Shown one piece after another: positions 47,442 through 55,168 of a stretch of 64,000 nt of DNA. Below the pieces are notes generated by a model that had not been told where the DNA came from, made no database searches, and was given only the letters and a program-made list of their open reading frames with translations. How positions within the stretch are numbered: the first letter of the stretch is position 1; the number at the start of each line of letters is the position of its first letter. The stretch is taken from the NCBI RefSeq assembly GCF_031458255.1, contig NZ_JAVDYC010000001.1:1435001-1499000 (forward strand), in the 5' to 3' direction. Origin of the DNA: Catenuloplanes niger. GTDB lineage: Bacteria; Actinomycetota; Actinomycetes; Mycobacteriales; Micromonosporaceae. Position numbers and translations under genes: made by a program.

Positions 47442-48151
47442 GCCCGGTGCTCTCGCTCGACGGCGTGACGGTGCGGCTCGGCGGCCGGACCGCGCTGGAG
47501 GACGTCACCATGGGCGTCTCCGGCGGCGAGTTCGCGGCGCTGCTCGGCCCGAACGGCGCCGGCAAGACCACGCTGCTCCGCGCCGCGCTCGGGCTGCTGC
47601 CGCTGGCCGCCGGACGAACCACGATCACCGGCCCGGGGTACGTGCCGCAGCGCCACGAGTTCGCCTGGGACTTCCCGGCCTCCGTGCAGGACGTGGTGCT
47701 CAGCGGCCTGGTGCGCCGGATCGGGCTGTTCCGCCGCCCCCGGGTCGCGCACTGGACCGCGGTCTGGGACGCGCTCGACCGGGTCCGGCTCGGTGACCTG
47801 CGCACCCGGCCGGTCGGCGAGCTCTCCGGCGGCCAGCGGCAGCGCGTGCTGGTCGCCCGCGCGCTCGCGCTCGACCCGGCCGTGCTGCTGCTCGACGAGC
47901 CGTTCACCGGCCTGGACATGCCGTCCCAGGAGGTGCTGACCGAGCTGTTCACCACGATCGCCCGGGAACGCGCGGTGCTGATGGCCACGCACGACCTGGC
48001 GGCCGCGGCGTACACCTGCGATCGCCTGATCCTGATCAACCGCACCGTGGTGGCCGCCGCCGCGCCGGCCGAGCTGCGCGACCGCGACGTGTGGATGCGC
48101 ACGTTCCAGGTCGGCGCGGACAGTCACCTGCTCAAGGCCCTGGGGGTCTGA
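47438..48151 (+). CDS. Metal ABC transporter ATP-binding protein (anchored-repeat type)
   Basis: A 237-residue ABC ATPase with Walker A GPNGAGKTT, Q-loop VPQRHEF, signature LSGGQRQR, Walker B AVLLLDEPFTGLD and H-loop ATHD. The family is that of manganese/zinc uptake ATPases (ZnuC-like). It drives uptake by the permease encoded immediately downstream with no intergenic base. Its start is coupled to the upstream repeat protein. Confidence 0.92.
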   Translation: MSPVLSLDGVTVRLGGRTALEDVTMGVSGGEFAALLGPNGAGKTTLLRAALGLLPLAAGRTTITGPGYVPQRHEFAWDFPASVQDVVLSGLVRRIGLFRRPRVAHWTAVWDALDRVRLGDLRTRPVGELSGGQRQRVLVARALALDPAVLLLDEPFTGLDMPSQEVLTELFTTIARERAVLMATHDLAAAAYTCDRLILINRTVVAAAAPAELRDRDVWMRTFQVGADSHLLKALGV

Positions 48152-49006
48152 ATGTCACCGCTCGACTTCCTCGCCGACCTGGTGAACCCGGACCTGGCGT
48201 TCCTGCCGAAGGCGCTGGCGATCGCGGTCATGTCCGCGATCATGTGCGGCGTGGTCGGCTGCTACGTGGTGCTGCGCGGCATGGCGTTCATCGGCGACGC
48301 CGTGGCGCACGCGGTCTTCCCCGGGCTGGCCGTGGCGTTCCTGTTCTCCGGCAGCCTGGTGCTCGGCGGCATCACGGCCGGCGTGCTGACCGCGCTGCTG
48401 GTCGCGGTGTTCGCGCAGAACCGGCGGATCAAGGAGGACTCGGTCATCGGCGTCTTCTTCGTGGCCGCGTTCGCGCTCGGCATCGTGATCATCTCGCGCG
48501 CGCCCGGGTACGCCGGCTCGCTCCAGCAGTTCCTGTTCGGCTCGATCACCGGCATCCCGGACCGGGACCTGTTCGTGGTCGGCGGCACCGGGCTGTTCCT
48601 GCTGCTCGCGGTCGCGCTGCTGCACAAGGAGTTCGTCGCGGTCACGCTGGACCGGGAGATGGCCCGCGCGCTCGGCCTGCGTGTCTTCTGGCTCGACGTC
48701 ACCCTCTACGTGCTGGTCACGCTCGCGGTGGTGATGGCGGTCCAGACGATCGGCAACATCCTGGTGCTGGCGCTGCTGGTCACGCCGGCCGCGGCGGCGC
48801 GCCTGCTCACCGACCGGCTGGTCGTGATGATGCTGCTGGCCCCGGCGATCGGCGCGCTGTCCGCGGTGCTCGGCCTCTACCTGTCCTGGTCCTGGGACCT
48901 CCCGGTCGGCGGCACCGTCGTGCTGGTCCTCACCGGTGTCTTCCTGCTCGCCTTCCTGCTGGCCCCGCGCCACGGCGCCGTCACCCGCCTCGCCCGCGCC
49001 CGCTGA
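48152..49006 (+). CDS. Metal ABC transporter permease (anchored-repeat type)
   Basis: A 284-residue ABC-3-family membrane permease with about eight hydrophobic helices (e.g. IAVMSAIMCGVVGCYVVLRG, AVAFLFSGSLVLGGITAGVL, TIGNILVLALLVTPAAAARL). GMAFIGDAVAHAVFPG near residue 50 is the ATPase-coupling and metal-channel motif of ZnuB/MntB-type permeases. It is the last gene of the locus; its stop lies inside a 48-bp palindromic terminator. Confidence 0.92.
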   Translation: MSPLDFLADLVNPDLAFLPKALAIAVMSAIMCGVVGCYVVLRGMAFIGDAVAHAVFPGLAVAFLFSGSLVLGGITAGVLTALLVAVFAQNRRIKEDSVIGVFFVAAFALGIVIISRAPGYAGSLQQFLFGSITGIPDRDLFVVGGTGLFLLLAVALLHKEFVAVTLDREMARALGLRVFWLDVTLYVLVTLAVVMAVQTIGNILVLALLVTPAAAARLLTDRLVVMMLLAPAIGALSAVLGLYLSWSWDLPVGGTVVLVLTGVFLLAFLLAPRHGAVTRLARAR

Positions 49007-49050
49007 GCGGACCGCCTCCCCCACGCGCGTGGGGGAGGCGGTCCGCTCAG
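49003..49050. terminator. Perfect 48-bp palindromic bidirectional terminator
   Basis: 24-nt arms (49003-49026 and 49027-49050) are perfectly complementary, with the turn in ACGCGCGT. Both convergent genes end inside it: the permease TGA at 49004-49006 and the SDR stop at 49047-49049. Confidence 0.92.
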
Positions 49051-49888
49051 AAGTCCGCGTCCCGGGAGATCCGCTCGTTGGCCCTGATCTCGGCGAGCTG
49101 CCGTTCCAGGTGGGACACCACCAGATCGAAGCCGTCGCCGCCGAGGACGAGTTGCCGGGGCGGCCGCGCGGCGCGGACCGCGTCCGCGACCGCCCGGGCC
49201 GCCTTCCGCGGGTCGCCGGGCTGCCGGCCGTGCTGGGCGATCATCGCGTCCCGCACGCCGGTGAGCAGCGGGTGGTAGTCCGCGATCGCCTCGTCGACCG
49301 GCTCCTCGGCGAACCCGGCGTAGGCGTTGGTCCGGAACGCGCCCGGCTCGACCGCGAGCACGTCGATGCCCAGCGGCTCCACCTCGCGGCGCAGCACGTC
49401 GGTGAGCCCCTCGATCGCGAACTTGGCCGCCGTGTAGTAGCCGAACCCGGCCGCGCCGATCAGGCCGGCGACCGAGGAGACGTTCACGACCGTGCCGGTA
49501 CGCCGCCGGCGCATGCCGGGCAGCACCGCGCGCAGCACCGTGACCACCGCGAAGAAGTTGAGCTCGAACAGGTCCCGCACGGCCGGCCCGGCCATCCCCT
49601 CGACCGAGCCGACCCAGCCCCGGCCGGCGTTGTTGACCAGCACGTCGATGCCGCCGAAGCGCTCCTCGGCCGCGGCCACCGCGTCCGCCACCGCCGCCGG
49701 GTCGGTGACGTCCGCGTCGAGCAGGACGGCCCGGTCCCCGTACGGGGCCACCCACCGCGCCAGCTGCCCGGGCCGGCGCGTGGTCAGCGCCACCCGGTCG
49801 CCACGGGCCAGTGCCTCCTCGGCGAACGCGACGCCGAGACCGCCGGGCGTACCGCCGGTGATGAACCAGGTTTCGTGTCGTCATTCAT
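49047..49888 (-). pseudogene. Short-chain dehydrogenase with an N-terminal one-base frameshift
   Basis: The long frame starts at codon 49793 and contains LLDADVTDPAAV, VLVNNAGRGWVGS, VVNVSSVAGLIGAAGFG and YYTAAKFAIEGLTDVLRREV (Tyr-x-x-x-Lys), so it is a classical SDR. The Rossmann N-terminus (TWFITGGTPGGLGVAFAEEA) is encoded upstream in the same frame, but a TGA precedes it and no start codon lies between. The ATG at 49888 is one base out of frame. Adding one A at the TTT run 49871-49873 (plus strand) gives a normal MNDDTKTWFITGG start. This is either a real mutation or a homopolymer error. The gene is divergent from merR with matching operators. Confidence 0.7.
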
Positions 49889-49904
49889 GGCACGAACGCT
49901 CCGG

Positions 49905-49922
49905 CCTCCGGCCACCGGAGGG
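49905..49922 (-). promoter_or_regulatory. MerR-type operator before the SDR gene
   Basis: CCTCCGG-N3-CCGGAGG dyad. On the minus strand TGGACC (-35) is followed by a 19-nt spacer holding the dyad, the long spacing typical of MerR-controlled promoters. Confidence 0.65.
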
Positions 49923-49952
49923 TCCAGGCGGCGTGCGGACCGTCACCGGTGC

Positions 49953-49983
49953 TGGACCCTCCGGCTGCCGGAGGGTGCAGGCT
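49953..49983 (+). promoter_or_regulatory. MerR-type operator/promoter before the merR-like gene
   Basis: ACCCTCCGG (49956-49964) and CCGGAGGGT (49968-49976) form a dyad between TGGACC (49953-49958) and CAGGCT (49978-49983), spaced 19 nt. The GTG start is 7 nt further. Confidence 0.7.
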
Positions 49984-49989
49984 GGTGCC

Positions 49990-50817
49990 GTGACCGCGTT
50001 GCTGAGCGTCGGCGAGTTCGCCGCGATGACCCATCTGAGCGTCAAGACGCTGCACCACTACCACGACGCCGGGCTGCTGGAGCCGGAACGGATCGACCCG
50101 CACACCGGCTACCGGTACTACTCGCCGGCGCAGATCCCGACCGCGCAGGTGATCCGCCGGTTCCGGGACCTGGACATGCCGGTCCGGGACGTCGCGCGCC
50201 TGCTGGCGGCGGACGTCGGCGAACGGACCTCGCTGATCAGCGAGCACCTCACGCGCCTGGAGCGGCGGCTGGCCTCGACCGCCGCGGCCGTCGGCGCGCT
50301 GCACCGGCTGCTCGCCCCGGACCCGCCGCGTCTGGAGGTCACCCACCGCGTCGACCCGGCCCGCCGGGTCACCGCGATCAGCGACGTGGTGACCGTGGCG
50401 GACACGCTGACCTGGTACGCGGACGCGATGGAGGAGATCGGCGCGGCCGTCACCGGCACCGGCGCGCGGCTCACCGGTCCGCCGGCCGGGCAGTACGACA
50501 ACGAACTGTTCACGCACGGCACCGGCCGGATGACCGTCTTCGTGCCCACCGACCGCGAGGTGCGCTCCGGCCGGGTGCGGCCGCTCGACCTGCCCGCCCG
50601 CGAGCTCGCCCTGGTGATGCACCACGGGCCGCACGACGACATCGACGTCACCTACGGCGCGCTCGGCGCCCACCTCACCGCGCACGCGCTGGTCCTCGAC
50701 GGCCCGGTGCACGAGACCTACCTGGTCGGCCCGCGGGACACGCCGGACGCCACGGCCTGGCGCACCGAGATCGGCTGGCCGGTCTTCACCACCACGTCAC
50801 CGAAGGGGATCTCATGA
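49990..50817 (+). CDS. MerR-family regulator with GyrI-like effector domain
   Basis: A 275-residue regulator. Residues 1-75 are a MerR winged helix (LLSVGEFAAMTHLSVKTLHH, HYHDAGLLEPERIDPHTGYRYY split by inspection, AQVIRRFRDLDMPVRDVARLL). A coiled-coil dimer helix spans ~85-115. Residues ~120-275 are a GyrI-like/BmrR-type small-molecule domain (VTAISDVVTVADTL, GRMTVFVPTDREV, LVMHHGPHDDIDVTYGALGA), typical of drug-sensing activators. Start GTG 49990. Operators flank it and the divergent SDR, so it probably regulates both. It overlaps the SnoaL-like gene by ATGA. Confidence 0.88.
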   Translation: MTALLSVGEFAAMTHLSVKTLHHYHDAGLLEPERIDPHTGYRYYSPAQIPTAQVIRRFRDLDMPVRDVARLLAADVGERTSLISEHLTRLERRLASTAAAVGALHRLLAPDPPRLEVTHRVDPARRVTAISDVVTVADTLTWYADAMEEIGAAVTGTGARLTGPPAGQYDNELFTHGTGRMTVFVPTDREVRSGRVRPLDLPARELALVMHHGPHDDIDVTYGALGAHLTAHALVLDGPVHETYLVGPRDTPDATAWRTEIGWPVFTTTSPKGIS

Positions 50818-51149
50818 CCCGCAGCACACTGCCACCGTTGCTGGAGAAGCACTTCCGAGCCGGCGACGACCACGACTGGGAGACGCTGGCGGCGTGCTTC
50901 CACGAGGAGAGCGTGGTGGTCGACGACTCCCGCCTGCACGTCGGGCGGGCCGCCATCCGCGCCTGGCGCGAGGAGGCCGCCGGTGCCTTCACCTACACCG
51001 CCACGCTCACGCACGCGGAACCGGTCGGCCGGACCGGGCACCACGTCGTCGTGCACCTGGAGGGCGACTTCCCCGGCGGCGTGATCGACCTGCACTACCA
51101 GTTCACGCTGGCCGACGGCCTGATCCGGTCACTGACGATCGCGCCCTGA
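50814..51149 (+). CDS. SnoaL/NTF2-like small protein
   Basis: A 111-residue alpha+beta-cone protein: LEKHFRAGDDHDWETLAACF, HEESVVVDDSRLHVGRAAIR, AIRAWREEAAGAF and HYQFTLADGLIRSLTIAP fit the SnoaL-like/NTF2 fold used by small isomerases, cyclases and dehydratases. Its translation is coupled to the MerR regulator. With the divergent SDR it forms a small inducible unit, perhaps for detoxifying the MerR effector. Catalytic residues cannot be assigned. Confidence 0.8.
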   Translation: MTRSTLPPLLEKHFRAGDDHDWETLAACFHEESVVVDDSRLHVGRAAIRAWREEAAGAFTYTATLTHAEPVGRTGHHVVVHLEGDFPGGVIDLHYQFTLADGLIRSLTIAP

Positions 51150-51153
51150 GAGC

Positions 51154-51186
51154 GCCCGCCGCGCCGCTGGACGCGGCGCGGCGGGC
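51154..51186. terminator. Bidirectional hairpin terminator
   Basis: A perfect 14-bp stem (51154-51167 with 51173-51186) and a 5-nt loop lie between the SnoaL-like gene and the next convergent gene. Confidence 0.85.
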
Positions 51187-51192
51187 ACCGGG

Positions 51193-51954
51193 TCAGCGGA
51201 ACAGGCTGACCAACGCCTTCTTCAGCGCGCTGTCGTGCCGGTCGCTCGCCCACAGCGCGGTGTCCAGCGCCCGGCCCTCGCGGCGGGCCTGCGAGCAGTA
51301 CGCCAGCACGTCGTCCGCGGCCGGCAGGTCCGTGATCGCCAGCGCCGCGTGCGCCCGGTGGTGGTAGGCGGCCTCCTCCGCGTCGCGGACCGCCACCCGC
51401 CCGTCGTCCCCGTGCCGCGCCGCGATCGCCACCCGGCGGCCGAACAGCGGCACCAGCAACACCCCGGCCGGCCCCGAGTGCGGGATCATCACCTCGGTGT
51501 TCGCCCTGGCCAGCGCGTCCGCCACCGCACGCTCGTAGTGCGGCGCGACCGCGGCCTGGGCCTGCCGGGGATCCAGCTTCGACAGCACGTCCGGCTGCAC
51601 CGCGGACGGCAGCGAGCCGAACAGCGCGCTGGACACCGCGCCGGGCAGCCGGTCGACGATCGCGACCAGCCGGTCCTCCGGCAGCGTGCGCAGCACCGCC
51701 ACCGCGGAGTCCGGCGGCACCTTCCCGGCCAGCCCGACCAGCTGGGCGTCGGACAGCATCCCGATGACCCGGTCGCGGTAGTCCCCGGTCATCGCGGGCA
51801 TCAACCGCGCCAGGTCGGCCGGGGTCAGCTCCTTCACCACCACCGGCAGGCGGTCCGGCGGCATGCCTTTCATCAACGTCACGCCGTTCGCCGGCGGAGA
51901 ATTTCTGATCATGACTATCAGCTGGTTAACGGGCATCATCCCGCCCATCAGCAT
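51193..51954 (-). CDS. Hypothetical protein with MgtE-N-like helical repeats
   Basis: A 253-residue cytoplasmic protein. Residues ~25-135 consist of short helical repeats (MPPDRLPVVVKELTPADLAR, MLSDAQLVGLAGKVPPDSAV, TLPEDRLVAIVDRLPGAVSS) similar in rhythm to the superhelical N-domain of MgtE magnesium transporters, but there is no CBS or membrane part. The C-terminal ~115 residues (VLLVPLFGRRVAIAARHGDD) are unrecognised. GGGAG lies 6 nt before the ATG. No functional assignment is justified. Confidence 0.6.
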   Translation of the reverse strand: MLMGGMMPVNQLIVMIRNSPPANGVTLMKGMPPDRLPVVVKELTPADLARLMPAMTGDYRDRVIGMLSDAQLVGLAGKVPPDSAVAVLRTLPEDRLVAIVDRLPGAVSSALFGSLPSAVQPDVLSKLDPRQAQAAVAPHYERAVADALARANTEVMIPHSGPAGVLLVPLFGRRVAIAARHGDDGRVAVRDAEEAAYHHRAHAALAITDLPAADDVLAYCSQARREGRALDTALWASDRHDSALKKALVSLFR

Positions 51955-52127
51955 GGTGCTCTCCCTGTGGTCGCCCAGCCGCCGAGACAGGCCGTGGAGG
52001 ACCTGCTTACCGTTTGCTCAGGACTGGATAGCACGACCAGGTTACGAGCGCCATCGCCGAACGGCGCTGATCACACCCCGTTCGACCGGCCGTGGCGGCC
52101 CGGTCATCGCCGGGCCGCCACGCTGCG

Positions 52128-53762
52128 TCACTTCTTGACGGTCCAGGACTGCTTGTCGTGGTGCACGCACCACCAGATGACCACGGGCAGGCCGGCCTCG
52201 CTCTGGTTCACGTCCAGACAGTAGTTGCTGTCCAGTCCGGTGTAGAGCGTGTTGTCCGCGATCGTCCACTGCTGCGCGGCCGTACCGTTGCAGTTGGCGG
52301 TCTGGACCTTGACGTTGTTCTCGACCTTCGCCCAGGCCACGTCCAGGCAGAGACCGGTCAGGTACGACCGGATCGTGCCGTCCGAGCGGACGTCCCAGCG
52401 CTGCGCGGTCCGCGACGTCGGGTTGCAGTCCGTAACCGTCATGATCACGCCGTCGGTGGCCGCGCCGGCGTCGACGCACTTGCCGGTCTTCCAGTGGGTG
52501 ATCTGCTGACCGGGCAACACCGGCGGCTTCGGCGCGGCCGTGGTGCCCTGCGGCGCCGGCGCGACCGGTGCGGGCGCGCCCGCCTGGGCCGGCGTGCCCG
52601 GCGTCGGGCTGGGCGTCGCGGACGGCGTCGCCTTGGCACTCGGGGACGCGCTCGCGGACGGCGAACCGGCGACCGGGGACGGCGCCACCGGCGCACCCAG
52701 GCGCGAGTCCAGCCGGTAGTAGTCGGTGTAGTCCGTGACCTTCTTCAGGAACGCGCGGGTCATCACGTCCGGCAGGCCACCGGCCCGGCGCACCGTGTCC
52801 GGCCCGGCGTGGAACGCGGCCAGCGCGGCCGCGTACGGGTCGCCCTCCAGCCCGTCGAGCTCGTCGGTCAGCGCGCACAGCACCCGGCCGAGCGCCGGGA
52901 TCGCGGAGCCCGGCTCCCACGCGGACGCGCCGGGCGGTGCGTACCGCGACCAGACGTCCGACCGGAACTGCGCCACCCCCTGGCGGCCGGCCTCGCCCAG
53001 CTTGCCCTCGTCGAACGCGGACGCGGCCATCAGCTCGGCCGCCACCGCGGCCGGGGTCACCTCGGGGCAGATCCGGCCGGCCTCGGCGACCAGGCCGACG
53101 TACGCGTCCGGCAGCGGCTGCGCCTCCGGCGTGTCACCGACCACCGCGTCGACCACCTCGACCGCGCCGGCGCCGCCGAACTGTGGCAGGTCCGCGTAGT
53201 AGGCGGCGTACCCGGCGGACTCGTCGACGTAGAGCTGCGCCGCCTCCGGCACGCCGCCGGCCTCGGTCACCGCGTCCAGGCCCGAGTGGTACGCCGCGAG
53301 CGAGAGCCGCCACGGGTCGCCCTGCACCCCGGCCTGCCGCAGCTCGCCGCTGAGCCCGCACATCCGGTGCGCCAGCGCGAGCGCGCCGGCCGTGGTGTCG
53401 GTGCGCGGCGCGCCCGGCCACGGCGCCCACTTCTTCCAGTCCGCGTCCTTCAGGCCGGCCAGGCCGGAGCCGCCCGAGGCGGTGCCGGTGGCGGTGGCGT
53501 CGAAGCCGGACTCGGCCATCAGCTGCCCGGCGATCCGGTGCGAGCCGAGCATCGGGCAGGAGTGCGCCGCGCGCAGGATCGCCGAGAGCTGCACGTCCGA
53601 GACGGCGTTGCCGGTGATCTTCTCGTCGTCCGCGCGGGCCACCCCCCAGCCGAGGACCGCGGCGGTCAGGACCACGATCGCCAGGGCCGTGCACATGGCC
53701 GCGGTGATCCGCCCGGACCGGTCCGCCGGTAACCGGAGACTGATGTTCGGCACGACTCGCAC
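52128..53762 (-). CDS. Secreted protein with two lysozyme/SLT-like domains and a ricin lectin
   Basis: A 544-residue protein with an N-terminal signal or anchor (MCTALAIVVLTAAVLGWGVA). Residues ~55-200 and ~215-360 are two lytic-transglycosylase-like domains (HRIAGQLMAESGFDATATGT, SLAAYHSGLDAVTEAGGVPE; AAELMAASAFDEGKLGEAGR, ALAAFHAGPDTVRRAGGLPD). In the second the catalytic-position Glu is Ala (MAASAF), so it may be inactive. A Ser/Pro/Ala linker (~370-420) leads to a ricin-type trefoil (TGKCVDAGAATDG, AQRWDVRSDG, QQWTIADN, YCLDVNQSEAG). A role in peptidoglycan cleavage is likely. The start is GTG 53762. The Cvn genes end upstream. Confidence 0.8.
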   Translation of the reverse strand: MRVVPNISLRLPADRSGRITAAMCTALAIVVLTAAVLGWGVARADDEKITGNAVSDVQLSAILRAAHSCPMLGSHRIAGQLMAESGFDATATGTASGGSGLAGLKDADWKKWAPWPGAPRTDTTAGALALAHRMCGLSGELRQAGVQGDPWRLSLAAYHSGLDAVTEAGGVPEAAQLYVDESAGYAAYYADLPQFGGAGAVEVVDAVVGDTPEAQPLPDAYVGLVAEAGRICPEVTPAAVAAELMAASAFDEGKLGEAGRQGVAQFRSDVWSRYAPPGASAWEPGSAIPALGRVLCALTDELDGLEGDPYAAALAAFHAGPDTVRRAGGLPDVMTRAFLKKVTDYTDYYRLDSRLGAPVAPSPVAGSPSASASPSAKATPSATPSPTPGTPAQAGAPAPVAPAPQGTTAAPKPPVLPGQQITHWKTGKCVDAGAATDGVIMTVTDCNPTSRTAQRWDVRSDGTIRSYLTGLCLDVAWAKVENNVKVQTANCNGTAAQQWTIADNTLYTGLDSNYCLDVNQSEAGLPVVIWWCVHHDKQSWTVKK

Positions 53763-53813
53763 CCTTCTAGACGCCGGAGTTCGGCCTTAAGACGTACGCC
53801 GGCGTGCATCAGT

Positions 53814-54380
53814 TCAACGAGCGGCCGAGGTTCCCGCCGGCAACCGGGTCATCGCGTGCTTGACCAGCGCGATCAGCGCCTGCTTGCTGGACTGCCGGTC
53901 CCGCGCGTCACACCAGACCAGCGGCACGGCCGCGCTCAGCTTGAGCGCGCCGCGGATCTCGTCCTCGGTGTACGGGCACTCGCCGAAGAACATGTTGACC
54001 GCGGCCACGAACGGGATGCGGCGCCGCTCGAAGTAGTCGATCGCCGGGAAGCTCGCGTCCAGCCGGCGCGTGTCGACCAGCACGATCGCGCCGATCGCGC
54101 CGACCGCCAGCTCGTCCCAGATGAACCAGAACCGGTCCTGGCCGGGAGTGCCGAACAGGTAGAGCACCACGTCCGAGTTGACCGTGATCCGGCCGAAGTC
54201 CAGTGCGACCGTGGTCTTGGACTTGTCCTCGATGCCGGTCAGGTCGTCGACGCCCTCGCTCGGCGCGGTCAGCACCTCCTCCGTGGTCAGCGGCGCGATC
54301 TCGCTGACCGACCCGACGAGCGTGGTCTTCCCGGTGCCGAATCCGCCCGCGACCACCACCTTGACCGATTTGCGATTCAC
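53814..54380 (-). CDS. Conservon GTPase (CvnD-like)
   Basis: A 188-residue Ras-like GTP-binding protein: P-loop VAGGFGTGKTTLVGSVSEI, a TTVALDFGRI switch I region, LYLFGTPGQDRFW switch II, and a NMFF-type base-recognition segment (AAVNMFF) where the classical NKxD is degenerate, as in this family. In Streptomyces conservons the CvnA kinase, CvnB roadblock, CvnC DUF742 and CvnD GTPase form a membrane-associated complex resembling eukaryotic G-protein signalling. It is the last gene of that set here, 18 bp after the DUF742 gene. Confidence 0.9.
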   Translation of the reverse strand: MNRKSVKVVVAGGFGTGKTTLVGSVSEIAPLTTEEVLTAPSEGVDDLTGIEDKSKTTVALDFGRITVNSDVVLYLFGTPGQDRFWFIWDELAVGAIGAIVLVDTRRLDASFPAIDYFERRRIPFVAAVNMFFGECPYTEDEIRGALKLSAAVPLVWCDARDRQSSKQALIALVKHAMTRLPAGTSAAR

Positions 54381-54398
54381 GAAGCAGAGTCCTTTGTA

Positions 54399-54764
54399 CT
54401 AGAGGCGCTGGAGTCGATCGAGAATGGTTTCCAGGAGCCGGTAGTCGGCCACGGTCCGCTCGGCGGGGTCGCCCAGCGCCAGGAAGCCCCGCTCCAGCAG
54501 CACGTCCACCAGCAGCTTCACGACCGTGAGCTGCTTGTTCAGGTAGGCGGCGAGCTCGGCGACGGAGATCCAGCCGGTGCAGCAGGCGATGATCTCCCGG
54601 TACTCCGGCTCCAGCGCCGAGGTGTCCACCGGCAACGCGGTCACCTGGGTGGCGAGGTTGAGGCTGGTGTTGCGCGGCGTGGTGCGCCCGTTGACGAGCA
54701 TGTAGAGCGGGACCAGCCGGCCACCGGGCTCGCCGTCGTCTCCGTACCAGGTCTCGTCCGGCAT
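54399..54764 (-). CDS. Conservon DUF742 protein (CvnC-like)
   Basis: A 121-residue DUF742 protein: RLVPLYMLVNGRTTPRNTSL, LATQVTALPVDTSALEPEYR, EIIACCTGWISVAELAAYLN and a winged-helix-like LLVDVLLERGFLALGDP. In conservons it couples the roadblock protein to the GTPase. Its ATG shares one base with the roadblock stop (TAATG). Confidence 0.9.
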   Translation of the reverse strand: MPDETWYGDDGEPGGRLVPLYMLVNGRTTPRNTSLNLATQVTALPVDTSALEPEYREIIACCTGWISVAELAAYLNKQLTVVKLLVDVLLERGFLALGDPAERTVADYRLLETILDRLQRL

Positions 54765-55168
54765 TAGGCGGCTCCCTGCGGCACTCGAAGCGTGGTCCCG
54801 AGGTACTGACCGATCCGGGTGACCAGGCGGCCCATCTCGTAGGCGACCGTGCCCATGTCCACGTCCTGGCCGCAGAGCACCGCGAGCCGCGCGTGCGGGC
54901 CGGCCGCCGCGACGAAGAGCGTGTGCCCCTGGTACTCCACGATCACCTGGCCGACCGGCCCGCTCTCGAACCGGCGGCCGGTGCCGGCCGCCACGCTGTG
55001 CAGCGAGGACGCGCCGGCCGCGAGCAGTTCCGCGGCGTCCTGCTGGAGCGCCGTGGACTTCTGGATGATCAGACCGTCCGCGCTCAGGACCACCGCGTGA
55101 TGCACGTCGGGGACCTGCACCAGCTCGTCGAGCATCCAGGTGAGATCGTTCTGCGATGTCGGGTCCAT
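54764..55168 (-). CDS. Conservon roadblock/LC7 protein (CvnB-like)
   Basis: A 134-residue roadblock/LC7-fold protein: LTWMLDELVQVPDVHHAVVL, SADGLIIQKSTALQQDAAEL and HTLFVAAAGPHARLAVLCGQ. By analogy with other roadblock proteins it may act as a GTPase-activating partner of the CvnD-like protein. Its start overlaps the kinase stop by one base (TGATG). Confidence 0.9.
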   Translation of the reverse strand: MDPTSQNDLTWMLDELVQVPDVHHAVVLSADGLIIQKSTALQQDAAELLAAGASSLHSVAAGTGRRFESGPVGQVIVEYQGHTLFVAAAGPHARLAVLCGQDVDMGTVAYEMGRLVTRIGQYLGTTLRVPQGAA

